Below are positions 42,174 to 51,468 of a DNA stretch of 64,000 nt, piece after piece. The DNA is from Halococcus agarilyticus. GTDB taxonomy: Archaea > Halobacteriota > Halobacteria > Halobacteriales > Halococcaceae. Below the pieces are notes generated by a model that saw only the letters and a program-made list of their open reading frames with translations, was not told the DNA's origin and searched no databases. The position numbers and the translations under genes were made by a program. Each line of letters begins with the position of its first letter. Within the stretch, counting starts at the first letter, position 1. The stretch is taken from the NCBI RefSeq assembly GCF_000334895.1, contig NZ_BAFM01000016.1, positions 1 to 64,000 of the forward strand, read 5' to 3'.

Positions 42174-42371
42174 ATGCGCGCTTCAGGACTCGTCGCCGCC
42201 CTCGTGCTCGCCGCGACGCTGCTCGTGGGGGTGGGTGCGCTCACGACGCTCGCCCTCTCCTCGCTCCGGCTCGCGACCGTGCTCGTCGTGGCGCTCGCCC
42301 TCCTGTACGTCGTGGCCGCGAGCGCGCTCGGGAGCCGCTCGCGGCGGTGGCTTTCGAACCCGTACTGGTAG
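42174..42371 (+). CDS. Small two-helix membrane protein
   Basis: A 65-residue protein with two hydrophobic segments (about 5-28 and 32-52) and a basic RSRRW end. It starts 21 bp after the regulator gene and is probably co-transcribed. Small membrane partners downstream of DUF7344-like regulators are common, but function is unknown. Confidence 0.6.
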   Translation: MRASGLVAALVLAATLLVGVGALTTLALSSLRLATVLVVALALLYVVAASALGSRSRRWLSNPYW

Positions 42372-42451
42372 AACCGCCCGACAGAACGGGCGCACTCGCC
42401 CCGGCATCTGCGGGCAGGCTGCTTACGAGTGGCGAGCACCAAGCGACGAGC

Positions 42452-42691
42452 GTGAGGACACCCCAGGCGCTGCGATCCGTCGACCGCCAGGCCGCCGTGG
42501 TCACCGAGTACGAACACGCCGATGGGAGCCGCATCGCCGTGGACTTCGGGGCCGCTCACGGCGATCTCGCCGTCGACGTTCTCGACGACACGGCGATCGT
42601 GATCGCCGGCGGCGAGCAGTTCGAGTTCGGCCTCCCGAGCGAGGCGAACGAGGTCACGGCCAACAACGGCGTGCTCACGATCGCGGAGTGA
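42452..42691 (+). CDS. Small Hsp20-like beta-rich protein
   Basis: A 79-residue frame from a GTG at 42452. The C-terminal half resembles the end of an alpha-crystallin domain (FGLPSEANEVTANNGVLTIAE). The first half has YEHADGSRIAVDFGAAHGDLAVDVLDDTAIVIAGG. A TATA-like GCTTACGAG about 25-30 bp upstream supports this start. A longer frame from 42347 overlaps the preceding gene and is less likely. It is too short for a full small heat-shock protein, so it may be a stand-alone domain. Confidence 0.55.
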   Translation: MRTPQALRSVDRQAAVVTEYEHADGSRIAVDFGAAHGDLAVDVLDDTAIVIAGGEQFEFGLPSEANEVTANNGVLTIAE

Positions 42692-43151
42692 GGTGGCGAC
42701 GAACGGGAAGTCGTCCGTACGCGGGAAGGCGTGGTCGGTAGCTGTTTTCGATGGCGTTTCGCTCGCAGCCACCGAGTTCGGCACGCTCGCGCGAGGTGCA
42801 GTATCCGCTGGTGTCGGTTGAGCGTCCACCGTCGGGGCGGTTGGCGCGCGGGAGCGCACGAAGTGCGCGACCCGCGCGAGGGATGAACGGAGCGAGCAGT
42901 GGGCGGCGCGAGCGTAGTGAGGGCCGCCAAGCGAACGGGGAGCGAAAGCGACCCGTGAGCAGCGCGAGCGGAGTGAATCGGTTGGGGAGGCGTGTGGCGA
43001 TCGCGGTGCGGTGGCGGAAGGTGCGGTTTCTCGTTTGCACCGGCAGTCGCGGTCCATTTTCCGGCTCAGCCCCACGTCAGATAGACAAGCTAAGCGGGAA
43101 GAACATGAGATACCGTCCTCGTGATCCGCGATCTTCGTTTTCAGGGGACCG
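42692..43151. repeat. Intergenic block with dispersed repeat (left copy flanking aroC)
   Basis: This gap has no convincing protein. It contains GAGCGNAGCGAG-type palindromes (about 42840-42975, including GGGAGCGAAAGCGACCC) followed by AATCGGTTGGGGAGG and GTGTGG, GGTGCGGT and GGTGCGG elements (42976-43027). The same ordered elements occur in opposite orientation at 44595-44634 on the far side of aroC. The last part (about 43060-43150) is plainer and holds the 3' flank of aroC. Confidence 0.65.
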
Positions 43152-44342
43152 CTACTCGTCGGTCGACTCCGCGCTCGTCGGCGCGTCCGCGGGATCGTTC
43201 TCCGGACTGCTCGGGTGGTAGTCGGTGTCGTACTCCCCCACGTTTCCGTCGAGCCGATCGGGGTTGATCCGTCCCCCAAGGAGCATGAAGTCCACCATCG
43301 TGAGCGCGCACATCGCCTCGACCACGGGGACGCCCCGCGGCGGGAGGACGGGATCGTGCCGGCCGATGACCTGGGCGGTCTTCTCCTCGCCGGTCTCCCA
43401 GTCGACGGTGGTCTGCTCTTTCGGGATCGACGTCGGCGCGTGGAGGATCACCTCGCCACGGATGGCCTGGCCGGTCGTGATCCCGCCCTGGAGACCACCG
43501 TGGTCGTTGCCCACGGGGACGGGATCACCGTTCTCGTCGAATTTCCAGTCCTCGTTGCGCTCGCTGCCCCGATACCGACGGGCCTCCTTCCCCAAGCCGA
43601 ATTCGAAGCTCGTGGCGGCTGGCACGCTCAGCATCGCCTGGCCGAGCCGCGCCGGCACGGAGTCGAACCGGGGTGCGCCCAAGCCTCGGGGCGCGCCGCG
43701 GATCTCGAAGGCGATCGAGCCGCCGATCGAGTCGCCCGCTTCCTGGTACTCGTCGATCTTCTCGCGCATCCGTTCGGCGGTCTCGGGGTGGGCACACCGG
43801 ACCTCGTTCTCTTCGACGTGCTCGCCCATCTCCTCGAAACTCACGTCGGGAGCCTCGATCTCGCCGATCCCGTTGACGTGCGCTCTGATCTCGATTCCCT
43901 CGCTCGCGAGGATCTGTTTTGCGATCGCGCCGGCGGCGACCCAGTTCGCGGTCTCGCGGGCGGAGGAGCGCCCGCCGCCGCCCCAGTTTCTGGTGCCGAA
44001 CTTCGCCGAGTAGGTGAAGTCGCCGTGAGAGGGGCGGGGGGCGGTGATGAACGGCTCGTACTTCCCCGAGCGCGCGTCCTTGTTCTGGATCACCATGCCG
44101 ATGGGCGTCCCGGTGGTGTAGCCGTCCTGAAGACCGGATTTGATGGAGACGGCATCGGGCTCGCCCCGGCTGGTCGTGATCTGTGACTGGCCCGGTTTCC
44201 GTCGGTCGAGCTCGGCCTGCACCGTCTCCTCGTCGAGTTCCAATCCTGCCGGACAGCCCGACACCGTGACCCCCATCGCCTCACCGTGGCTTTCGCCGAA
44301 GGTGGTGACCCGAAAGAGCCGCCCGAACTCGTTGCCGTTCAT
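43152..44342 (-). CDS. aroC: Chorismate synthase
   Basis: A 396-residue enzyme that makes chorismate from 5-enolpyruvylshikimate-3-phosphate using reduced flavin. Family signatures visible: GESHGEAMGVTVSGCPAG (about 16-33), RSSARETANWVAAGAIAKQ (about 127-145) and the GGLQGGITTGQAIRGEV and DPVLPPRGVPVVEAMCALTMVDF segments near 285-350. The C-terminus has an acidic tail (about 375-396) beyond the bacterial length. The gene is isolated between two repeat-rich gaps and not in an operon with aroA, which lies about 1.8 kb upstream. Confidence 0.95.
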   Translation of the reverse strand: MNGNEFGRLFRVTTFGESHGEAMGVTVSGCPAGLELDEETVQAELDRRKPGQSQITTSRGEPDAVSIKSGLQDGYTTGTPIGMVIQNKDARSGKYEPFITAPRPSHGDFTYSAKFGTRNWGGGGRSSARETANWVAAGAIAKQILASEGIEIRAHVNGIGEIEAPDVSFEEMGEHVEENEVRCAHPETAERMREKIDEYQEAGDSIGGSIAFEIRGAPRGLGAPRFDSVPARLGQAMLSVPAATSFEFGLGKEARRYRGSERNEDWKFDENGDPVPVGNDHGGLQGGITTGQAIRGEVILHAPTSIPKEQTTVDWETGEEKTAQVIGRHDPVLPPRGVPVVEAMCALTMVDFMLLGGRINPDRLDGNVGEYDTDYHPSSPENDPADAPTSAESTDE

Positions 44343-44791
44343 GGGTCGGGGTTGGCGCGCAGGGATTTGAAGGTTGCAATCCCAACGGTGTTTTGCGACG
44401 AGGACAGAACCGGACGAACAACCGCGAACCTCTCGCTCTCGGTTTTGCGACGACGAACACTACCCCCGAAGCCCTCAACCGGACGACTCGCGCCGCTCGC
44501 TGCGCTCCTCGCCTCGCTCACTCTGTTCGCTCGGCTGCGGTGCTTGCTTCTCGGTGCTTCGTCCTCCGGTCTCGCCCTTCGAGTCCACCAAGGGCCGCAC
44601 CTACCGCACCGCCCACACACCTCCCCAACCGATTCCTTCGCTCACTCCCGGTGGTCGCTCGCTCAGTCATCCCTCGCACGGGAGTTGCGCGCCGACAAGC
44701 GGCGTCTGCTCACGGGCGCAGAGCGCCCGTTCGCACGGCCAGCGGGACGGCGACGCCGTCCCGCTCGGCGCAGCCGCGCGCCACCGGGGGT
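44343..44791. repeat. Intergenic block with dispersed repeat (right copy flanking aroC)
   Basis: No convincing protein is seen. The stretch holds CGCTCGCTGCGCTCCTCGCC-like palindromes (about 44480-44520), the inverted copy of the aroC-flanking repeat (44595-44634), and several further small palindromes such as GGACGGCGACGCCGTCC (about 44747-44763). The aroC promoter should lie at the left end, just upstream of 44342. Confidence 0.6.
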
Positions 44792-46057
44792 TCAGTCCTG
44801 CAACGAATCGACCGTGGCGGCCGCGAACGGCACGAGCATCTCGTCGGGGTGCATCCCGCCGTGCATGCCGACGTAGGACAGCGCCTCGTCGGTCACGTCG
44901 GCGAACCCGTCGCGCGGGACTGCGAGCACGTCCGGACACCGCCGCTCGAACCGGTCGCTCGGCTCGCGGTCACCGAACAGGTCCGCCTCGAGAAGTTCCT
45001 CACGGGTCATCACCACCGGGTCCAGCGGGTCGAGACCCGATTCGATCGCCTCGACGAGCGCGTCGCGGTGGCCCTCGCGGGCGTGGAACTGGAGGTTGCG
45101 GGGCCCGCCGAGCGGTCGCAGCGGATCGCCGTTCGCGTCCCGGCGGAGGTGTTCGTCGAGGGCGACGTCTCGAAGATCGACGGTCGTCTCGGGCGTCGCG
45201 TCGACCTCGCCGTGGTCGGCGGTCACGACGAGCAGCGTCTGCTCGGCCACGGCCGGATCGAGCAGCTCGACCACCTCTCGTTCCAGTGCATCGAGAACGG
45301 AGCCGAGCTGGGCGTCGGTCTCGGGATGGCCGACGCCGGCGTGGTGGGCCAGCGAGTCGACGCTCGGCATGTAGAGATAGCAGTACGTCGGCTCGGTCGC
45401 CGCTTCGAGTTCCTCGCGGACACGGTAGGCACCCTGGGCGACGTTGCGGTAGTCGCGGTGGCGCGCGCCGCGGGTCGCCTGGCGGGAGTACGACGAGTCC
45501 ACCTGGCCCGCCGGCGCGACGACCACCGAATCGCCGGACAGCCGGTCGTACACCGGTCGCTCGTCGACCAGCACCGACGCGTCGGTGTCGTGGCGTTGTG
45601 CGATCGGGTCGTCGTCCGCGTCGGCGAACGGAAGCGTCTGCATCGTCGTCCCGAGTTCATCGAGATACGCCCACCAGCCGAGCACACCGTGCTCGCAGGG
45701 CTGGGTCGCGGTGTTGTGCGCGGTGATCGCCGCCGCCGTCTCCGAGGGGTAGATGCTCGTCAGCGGCGTGACCGTCGCCCGCTCGGCGAGCGTGTCGAGG
45801 AACGGGTGATCGGACCGGACGCGCCGGAAGTGGTTCCAGCCGAACCCGTCGACCAGCGCGACGACGACGTGCTCCACCGCGTCGGTGTCGACGCCGTCGA
45901 ACACGTCCTCGGGGAGCGGCCGCCTCGCGTCGTCGCCGAACAGCGACAGCACGGTGTCGCCGACGTTGCCGAAGCAGTAGTCCTCCCACGCGGGACGAAC
46001 GAGGCCCGGCGCGAGTTCGTCCTCGCGGAGGGTGGCGGCGAGATCGGTTCGGAGCAC
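44792..46057 (-). CDS. Alkaline phosphatase-superfamily phosphodiesterase
   Basis: A 421-residue cytoplasmic protein of the type I phosphodiesterase/nucleotide pyrophosphatase group. VVVALVDGFGWNHF (about 87-100) gives the first metal Asp. TSIYPSETAAAITAHNT (about 117-133) contains the likely Thr nucleophile region. YLYMPSVDSLAHHAG (about 227-241) and VVTADHGEVD (about 277-286) supply the remaining Asp/His ligands. The start is a GTG at 46057. It lies 71 bp after aroA on the same strand and may be co-transcribed with it. The substrate is unknown. Confidence 0.82.
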   Translation of the reverse strand: MLRTDLAATLREDELAPGLVRPAWEDYCFGNVGDTVLSLFGDDARRPLPEDVFDGVDTDAVEHVVVALVDGFGWNHFRRVRSDHPFLDTLAERATVTPLTSIYPSETAAAITAHNTATQPCEHGVLGWWAYLDELGTTMQTLPFADADDDPIAQRHDTDASVLVDERPVYDRLSGDSVVVAPAGQVDSSYSRQATRGARHRDYRNVAQGAYRVREELEAATEPTYCYLYMPSVDSLAHHAGVGHPETDAQLGSVLDALEREVVELLDPAVAEQTLLVVTADHGEVDATPETTVDLRDVALDEHLRRDANGDPLRPLGGPRNLQFHAREGHRDALVEAIESGLDPLDPVVMTREELLEADLFGDREPSDRFERRCPDVLAVPRDGFADVTDEALSYVGMHGGMHPDEMLVPFAAATVDSLQD

Positions 46058-46128
46058 AAGTCGGCATCACCTCGGTGGACAAAGAAGACACCGATCGGAC
46101 AGGTGACGCTGCCGTCCGCCCTCACTGC

Positions 46129-47421
46129 TCACCCCGTGGTCTGCACGTCCGCTCCCAGGCCCGCCAGCACCTCGAAAAAGTCGGGGAAGGAGACGTCGAC
46201 GTGCTCCGCGCCCGCGACGGTCGTCGTGCCGTCGGCGATCAGCCCGGCGACCGCGAGCGCCATCACGATCCGGTGGTCGCCGCGGCCGTCGACGTGCGCC
46301 CCTCGGAGATCGGTGTCGCCGCCGTGGACGGTGAGCGAGCCAGGCGTCTCTTCGACCCGCGCGCCCATCTCCTCCAACTCCTCGGCCATCGCGCTCACCC
46401 GATCGGTCTCCTTGTACCGGACGTGCTCGGCGTTCACGAGACGCGTCTCGCCGTCGGCCGCGGCCCCGAGCACCGCGAGCGTCGGGAGGAGGTCGGGCGT
46501 GTCGCCCACGTCGACCTCGACGCCCGAGAGTTCGGATCGCTCGACCGTGATGACGCCCGCCTCGCGATTCCACCCCACGGCAGCGCCCATCCGATCGAGG
46601 ATCTCGACGATCGCGGCGTCGCCCTGAGCGCTCGGGTACGCGCCGTGAACTTCGAGTCCGTCGTCGGCCGCGAGCGCGCCCGCCGCGAGCAGGTACGACA
46701 TCGAGGAGAAGTCGCCAGGCACGCGATACCGACCGTCCGCCGCCGCGTAGGACTGGCCGCCAGCGACCGCAAATCCTGCGTCCGACGACCGGGTGTCGAC
46801 GCCGAAGTCGGCGAGTACCTCACGGGTGATTGCGACGTAGGGCGCGGACTTGAGTTCGGTTTCGAGGTCGATCTCGATCCCTCCTTCCGTGTGTGCGCCG
46901 GTCATCAGGAGCGCGGTCACGAACTGCGATGAGACGTCGCCAGGCATCGCGACCGTCCCGCCCTCGATCGGCCCGCCGACGACGAGCGGTGCCTGGCCGT
47001 TCGCGCGCGTGCTCTCGGCCCGACCCCCGAGATCCTCGATCGCCGAGAGGAGCGGGCCGTGCGGGCGCGAGCGCAACGATTCGTCGCCGGTGAGCACGGT
47101 GAGGCCGTCGCCGAGCGCCGCGGCCGCGGTCACGAGCCGGATCGTCGTGCCGCTGTTGGCGCAGTCGATCACGTCCGCAGGCGTTTCGGGGACGCCGCCG
47201 AACCCCTGGATCGAGAGTTCGTCGTCGGTTTCTTCGACCGCCCCGCCGTAGGCATCGACGGCGCGCATCGTGGCCCGAGTGTCGGCGCTCACGAGCGGGC
47301 GTTCGACCACGGTCTCCCCGTCGGCGTAGCCCGCGGCGAGGATCGCCCGGTGGGTGTAGCTCTTCGACGGCGGCGCGTCGACCCGTCCCCCGACCGTGGA
47401 TTCGCGGATTTCGGCGTCCAT
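46129..47421 (-). CDS. aroA: 3-phosphoshikimate 1-carboxyvinyltransferase (EPSP synthase)
   Basis: A 430-residue enzyme that joins shikimate-3-phosphate and phosphoenolpyruvate. Key motifs: [19 protein letters not shown] (about 18-36, phosphate site), [17 protein letters not shown] (about 88-104), [12 protein letters not shown] (about 160-171) and [19 protein letters not shown] (about 335-353). The ATG at 47421 matches the short N-terminus of the family; a longer start at 47460 would add a Pro-rich stub containing the TATA-like element. It is likely first in a transcript with the phosphodiesterase gene. Confidence 0.95.
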   Translation of the reverse strand: MDAEIRESTVGGRVDAPPSKSYTHRAILAAGYADGETVVERPLVSADTRATMRAVDAYGGAVEETDDELSIQGFGGVPETPADVIDCANSGTTIRLVTAAAALGDGLTVLTGDESLRSRPHGPLLSAIEDLGGRAESTRANGQAPLVVGGPIEGGTVAMPGDVSSQFVTALLMTGAHTEGGIEIDLETELKSAPYVAITREVLADFGVDTRSSDAGFAVAGGQSYAAADGRYRVPGDFSSMSYLLAAGALAADDGLEVHGAYPSAQGDAAIVEILDRMGAAVGWNREAGVITVERSELSGVEVDVGDTPDLLPTLAVLGAAADGETRLVNAEHVRYKETDRVSAMAEELEEMGARVEETPGSLTVHGGDTDLRGAHVDGRGDHRIVMALAVAGLIADGTTTVAGAEHVDVSFPDFFEVLAGLGADVQTTG

Positions 47422-47593
47422 GATCGCCCGCACGGACGGGGGTGGTATAGGGATTGGCAACAGAATTCATACTCTGCTCTGTGTGCTCTTCAGTGGTTGT
47501 CAGAAACGTTGTACAATATACAGGGCGCGTATCGGCAATAGAGGAATATAGAATTCGCAACCGCATATTATCCTCTGGAACTATTCGTACCGG

Positions 47594-48307
47594 CTAATTA
47601 GTGCGCTGTACTTCGTTTCTCGTTTGAAGCAGGACATTGGCGACATGAGTAGCTTCCGAGGACATTTCTTCTAATTCTTCATCCTGCATTTCGTGTTCTA
47701 TTGAGTGTGCCATTGCGTCCCCATTACCTTTGAAATCCCATATGTCTTGAATGAGCGCATTGGTTAAACTTCCAGAATACTGGCCTAGATCTACTCTACT
47801 ATCATCGAACTCCGAGATGAGGACTGAAAATCGATGGAATTGGCTGTGATCTTCATTGTAAAATTTCTCAATACTATCCGTTCCGTAGTGTCCTCTGAGT
47901 ATCTCAATAATAACGTTTTCCAATAATTTCCGATATAAGACCAAAACTGCGCTATTGGCTCCAACCCGGTAACAGCGATTGATTTCTTCAATTGTCTGGC
48001 GATCAAACGGACCGTTGGTGTAATCATCATCGATAAAAACACCTTCTCGTATCATCATCCCGTCACTACCTACCCAAGGAAAAGCAGCACCACAACTGCG
48101 ACAGAACAAATCTAGATCGTTGCGGGTGACTTCTTCGGTTGTTACATTTTGCTGTGACGCGATTATTTTCTGACTATCACACTCTGAACATTCGATAAGA
48201 CCCTCCGCTCCGCAGTCTTGACAAAAATCGTCATCCCTGATGTATTCCGGGTTTGGACTCGTGTTGAGAATGTGTCCATTTTCACACACCTGAGCATAAG
48301 TTGTCAT
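47594..48307 (-). CDS. AT-rich orphan gene, DUF2321-like zinc ribbon plus DUF4145-like domain
   Basis: A 237-residue protein. The N-terminal YAQVCENGHILNTSPNPEYIRDDDFCQDCGAEG segment (about 4-36), with further CSECD and CRSCG pairs, resembles DUF2321-type double zinc ribbons. The helical C-terminal half (RVGANSAVLVLYRKLLENVIIEIL, about 114-137) resembles DUF4145-like domains often joined to restriction or defence proteins. Both assignments are from memory. Base composition is far more AT-rich than either neighbour, a sign of transfer. The ATG at 48307 starts the ribbon; an upstream start at 48409 would add an unrelated stub. Confidence 0.65.
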   Translation of the reverse strand: MTTYAQVCENGHILNTSPNPEYIRDDDFCQDCGAEGLIECSECDSQKIIASQQNVTTEEVTRNDLDLFCRSCGAAFPWVGSDGMMIREGVFIDDDYTNGPFDRQTIEEINRCYRVGANSAVLVLYRKLLENVIIEILRGHYGTDSIEKFYNEDHSQFHRFSVLISEFDDSRVDLGQYSGSLTNALIQDIWDFKGNGDAMAHSIEHEMQDEELEEMSSEATHVANVLLQTRNEVQRTN

Positions 48308-48588
48308 CCGATGCAATCGTCGAGATCCGTCAGTAAATAGATTTTGAAAACCAAGAAACAATTGTGTAGGTGCGGGGTACACGCTCTGTTTCTTACACGT
48401 CAATTTCAATGAGTCGCAATTCGGGATGCTGGAACAGCCGAAAACTGCCTAACCCCCACATTTCCATCTCCGACTGCCAACCACGACAACCATGGTGATT
48501 CCGACAACTGCGGCGATCCCGATAGACGTTCTCGCTGACCGTGTCGTGTTCCCGGCAGGGTTTTCACCGCCCGAAGTCACGTCCGGAC

Positions 48589-49752
48589 ATGGACCCAGAC
48601 CTCTCCGCGCTCGACGAAGCGCTCGACGAGGCCGGCGTCGACGGCTACCTCCTCGACGCCGACTCCGACGTGCCGGACCAGCGCTACCTCTCGGGATTCG
48701 ACGCGCCCGACCCCTTCGTGACCCTCTACGACGGCGACACGCACCTCCTGGTCTCGGCGCTCGAATACGGCCGCGCGACGACCGCGAGCCGGGCCGACAC
48801 CGTCGCGCGCCACAGCGATTACACCGAGGGCGCGGGCAGTCGCGAGGCCGCCGGCGAGGTGCTCGCGGCGTTCCTCGACGATCACGACGTTTCGTCGGTG
48901 CTCGTCCCGCCGCGCTTCCCGGTCGGGGTCGCCGACGACCTCCGCGAGCGCGATGTCGCGGTGACCAGCGAGGACGACGGCGCGGGCGTCCTCACCGACA
49001 TCCGGGCCGTCAAGACCGACGAGGAGATCGAGCACGTCCGGACGGCCCAGCGCGCCAACGAGCACGCGATGGCCGCCGCCGAGGACCTCCTGCGCGAGGC
49101 CACGATCGACGGCGACCGACTCGTCCACGACGGCGAGACGCTCACCGCCGAGCGCATCAAGACCGAGATCGAGACCACGCTCCTCCACGAGGGCTGTGCG
49201 CTCTCGGAGACCATCGTCGCGAGCGGCGCGGACGCCGCCGATCCCCACGACCGCGGCAGCGGCCCGATCGCGCCCGGCGAGGCGGTCATCGTCGACATCT
49301 TCCCGCGGGACAACGAGACGGGCTACCACGCCGACATGACCCGGACGTTCGTGAAGGGTGAACCGAGCGACGCGATCGAAGAGTGGTACGATCTGACCCA
49401 CGAGGCCTTCGAGGCGGCGCTCGACGCCGTCGAACCGGGTGCGACCGGAGCCGAGGTTCACGATATGGTCTGTGACGTCTACGAGGATGCCGGCGAGCCA
49501 ACCCTCCGAGACGACCCAGAGACCGAGACGGGGTTCATCCACGGCACGGGCCACGGCGTGGGGCTCGCGGTCCACGAGCTGCCGAGCCTGAGCTTCGAGG
49601 GCGGCGAACTCGAACCCGGCAACGTCGTCACGATCGAACCGGGGCTCTACGATCCCGACGTCGGCGGCGTGCGGATCGAGGACTTCGTGGTCGTCACGGA
49701 GGACGGCTACGAGAACCTGACCGACTACCCGAAGGCGCTCCGGATCGAGTAG
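48589..49752 (+). CDS. M24-family Xaa-Pro peptidase
   Basis: A 387-residue metallopeptidase with a creatinase-like N-terminal domain (about 1-135) and a pita-bread catalytic domain. Metal ligands are visible as Asp in VDIFPRDNET, Asp in GYHADMTRTF, His in FIHGTGHGVGLAVHE, Glu in VTIEPGLY and Glu in VRIEDFVVV. It probably removes residues before proline from peptides in the cytoplasm (aminopeptidase P or prolidase). The ATG at 48589 gives the usual MDPDLSALDEAL start. Confidence 0.9.
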   Translation: MDPDLSALDEALDEAGVDGYLLDADSDVPDQRYLSGFDAPDPFVTLYDGDTHLLVSALEYGRATTASRADTVARHSDYTEGAGSREAAGEVLAAFLDDHDVSSVLVPPRFPVGVADDLRERDVAVTSEDDGAGVLTDIRAVKTDEEIEHVRTAQRANEHAMAAAEDLLREATIDGDRLVHDGETLTAERIKTEIETTLLHEGCALSETIVASGADAADPHDRGSGPIAPGEAVIVDIFPRDNETGYHADMTRTFVKGEPSDAIEEWYDLTHEAFEAALDAVEPGATGAEVHDMVCDVYEDAGEPTLRDDPETETGFIHGTGHGVGLAVHELPSLSFEGGELEPGNVVTIEPGLYDPDVGGVRIEDFVVVTEDGYENLTDYPKALRIE

Positions 49753-49809
49753 TCCGAGGCAGTCCGCCGACCGGAATTCTTTTTCATATGTGCTGACGGG
49801 ACAGAAACA

Positions 49810-50619
49810 ATGCGACGTCCGTCGTTCGTCTGGTTCGATCTCGCGCTCGGTCTCTACGGGGGGACGATCGCACTCGTCGCTGCGGCGGCGCTCACCGGAT
49901 CGACGCTCTTCGACTGGCTGATCGTCGGCACCGGCGTCGCCGTTTCGCTCGTCGTGACGGTTTTCGCAGCGAGCCGATCGAATCTCGTTTCGTGGTTCGT
50001 ACAGCGCCGACTCCACACCCTGGTCGCGGTCGTTTCGGTGGCTCTGGTGGCGTTCAACCTCGTTGCGGACTCGGCCGATATCGTTTCAGTGACCGTCACT
50101 ACCGATGGGCTCTGGAGTATCGTTCTCCTCATCGTTGCTGGGATGATCGTCCACATCACGGCGATCCGAGGGTACGCCGTACGGATGCACGAACACGGTC
50201 ACGTTCTCGCCGAGTGGACGGCCCCGCCGGACAGGAGGTACGTGTGGATGGTTCGGGTTGCGTCGCTCGTCGGCGGTATCGTGTTCGTGGTCGGCGGGCT
50301 CGGATTCGCCATCGAGTTCCATCTGCCGACGCTTTTCACGACGATGGCCGGGAGCGTCGGCGGGATACTGCTCGCCCACGCGTTCGTCGTAGGGCGTGAT
50401 CGACACTACACGTTGCTCGAAAGCGGCCTCGTCACCCAGCGAGCGAAGACGATCAACAAGCAGTTCGTGCCCGCCGCACAGCTCCGGACGGTCGCACGCT
50501 CCGATCGGGCGCTGACGATCCGCCGGGGACTGCCGTGGCCGATCCCGTTTCGCTGCTCGGTCACGCTCATCCAGGAGCCCGACACGATCGAGTCGGTGCT
50601 GCGCGAGCGGCTCGGATAG
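49810..50619 (+). CDS. Membrane protein with cytoplasmic PH-like C-terminus
   Basis: A 269-residue protein with about six hydrophobic segments in pairs (about 10-55, 70-118, 150-190) and a soluble C-terminal part (about 193-269). The latter, with YTLLESGLVTQRAKTINKQFVPAAQLRTV and a following beta-strand pattern, resembles the bPH/PH-like domain found in many archaeal membrane proteins. No enzyme motif is visible. It sits 57 bp after the peptidase and 42 bp before tyrA on the same strand. Confidence 0.65.
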   Translation: MRRPSFVWFDLALGLYGGTIALVAAAALTGSTLFDWLIVGTGVAVSLVVTVFAASRSNLVSWFVQRRLHTLVAVVSVALVAFNLVADSADIVSVTVTTDGLWSIVLLIVAGMIVHITAIRGYAVRMHEHGHVLAEWTAPPDRRYVWMVRVASLVGGIVFVVGGLGFAIEFHLPTLFTTMAGSVGGILLAHAFVVGRDRHYTLLESGLVTQRAKTINKQFVPAAQLRTVARSDRALTIRRGLPWPIPFRCSVTLIQEPDTIESVLRERLG

Positions 50620-50661
50620 CGGTCGGACAGGCTTTTGCCGCCCGCCGGGGAATGGCGAGCA

Positions 50662-51468
50662 ATGAAACTCCTCGTCGTCGGCGCGGGAACGATGGGTCGG
50701 TGGTTCGCCGAGACCGTCGCCACGGAGCGGACGGCGGACAGCGACGTCGCCTTCGCCGACGCCGATCACGACGCCGCGACGGCCGCCGCCGACGCGATCG
50801 GCGGCCGGGCAGTCCCGCTCGACACTGACGAGCACTTCGATGCGGTCTGTCTCGCGGTCCCGATCTCGGCGATCGAGGAAAGTATCGCCACGCACGCCCA
50901 GAAAGGCGATCGCGCGATGCTCGACGTCACGGGAGTGATGGCTGATCCCGTGACAGCAATGGCCGAGCACGCCCCCGATCGCGAGCGGGTGAGCCTACAT
51001 CCCTTGTTCGCGCCCGAGAATTCGCCAGGCACCGTCGCCGTGGTTGCCGACGCGCCTGGTCCGACCACCGACGAGATCCGGGCGGCACTCGGGGCCGAAA
51101 ACGATCTCTTCGAAACCACCCCGGACGAGCACGACGAGGCGATGGCCACAGTGCAAGCCCGCACCCACGCCGCGGTGCTCGCCTACGCGCTCGCCGCCGA
51201 GGACGTTCGCGAGGAGTTCCACACCCCGATCTCCGGCCCGCTCACGGACCTCGCGGAGCAGGTTCTTTCGGGGTCGCCACACGTCTACAGCGAGGTCCAG
51301 GCCGCGTTCGACGGTGCGGAGGCGGTCGCCGCTGCGGCCGAACGGATCGCCGATGCCGACGGCGAGGAGTTCAAGCGGCTCTATCGAGCGGCACGCGACG
51401 CCCGCGCTGGGAGGTCGGACGACGAACCGAACGACGACCCGGCCGGCGGCCGTGGGGTCGAGCGATGA
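50662..51468 (+). CDS. tyrA: Prephenate dehydrogenase
   Basis: A 268-residue NAD(P)-dependent TyrA-type enzyme for tyrosine biosynthesis. VVGAGTMGRWFAETVA (about 5-20) is the dinucleotide-binding loop, the LAVPISAIEESI segment and VTGVMADPVTAM follow, and LHPLFAPENSPG (about 113-124) corresponds to the prephenate-binding SHPMFGP region. The C-terminal dimer domain is all-helical. The ATG at 50662 is supported by the loop position and a T-rich box about 30 bp upstream. The stop overlaps the next start by ATGA. A terminal acidic tail has no known role. Confidence 0.85.
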   Translation: MKLLVVGAGTMGRWFAETVATERTADSDVAFADADHDAATAAADAIGGRAVPLDTDEHFDAVCLAVPISAIEESIATHAQKGDRAMLDVTGVMADPVTAMAEHAPDRERVSLHPLFAPENSPGTVAVVADAPGPTTDEIRAALGAENDLFETTPDEHDEAMATVQARTHAAVLAYALAAEDVREEFHTPISGPLTDLAEQVLSGSPHVYSEVQAAFDGAEAVAAAAERIADADGEEFKRLYRAARDARAGRSDDEPNDDPAGGRGVER

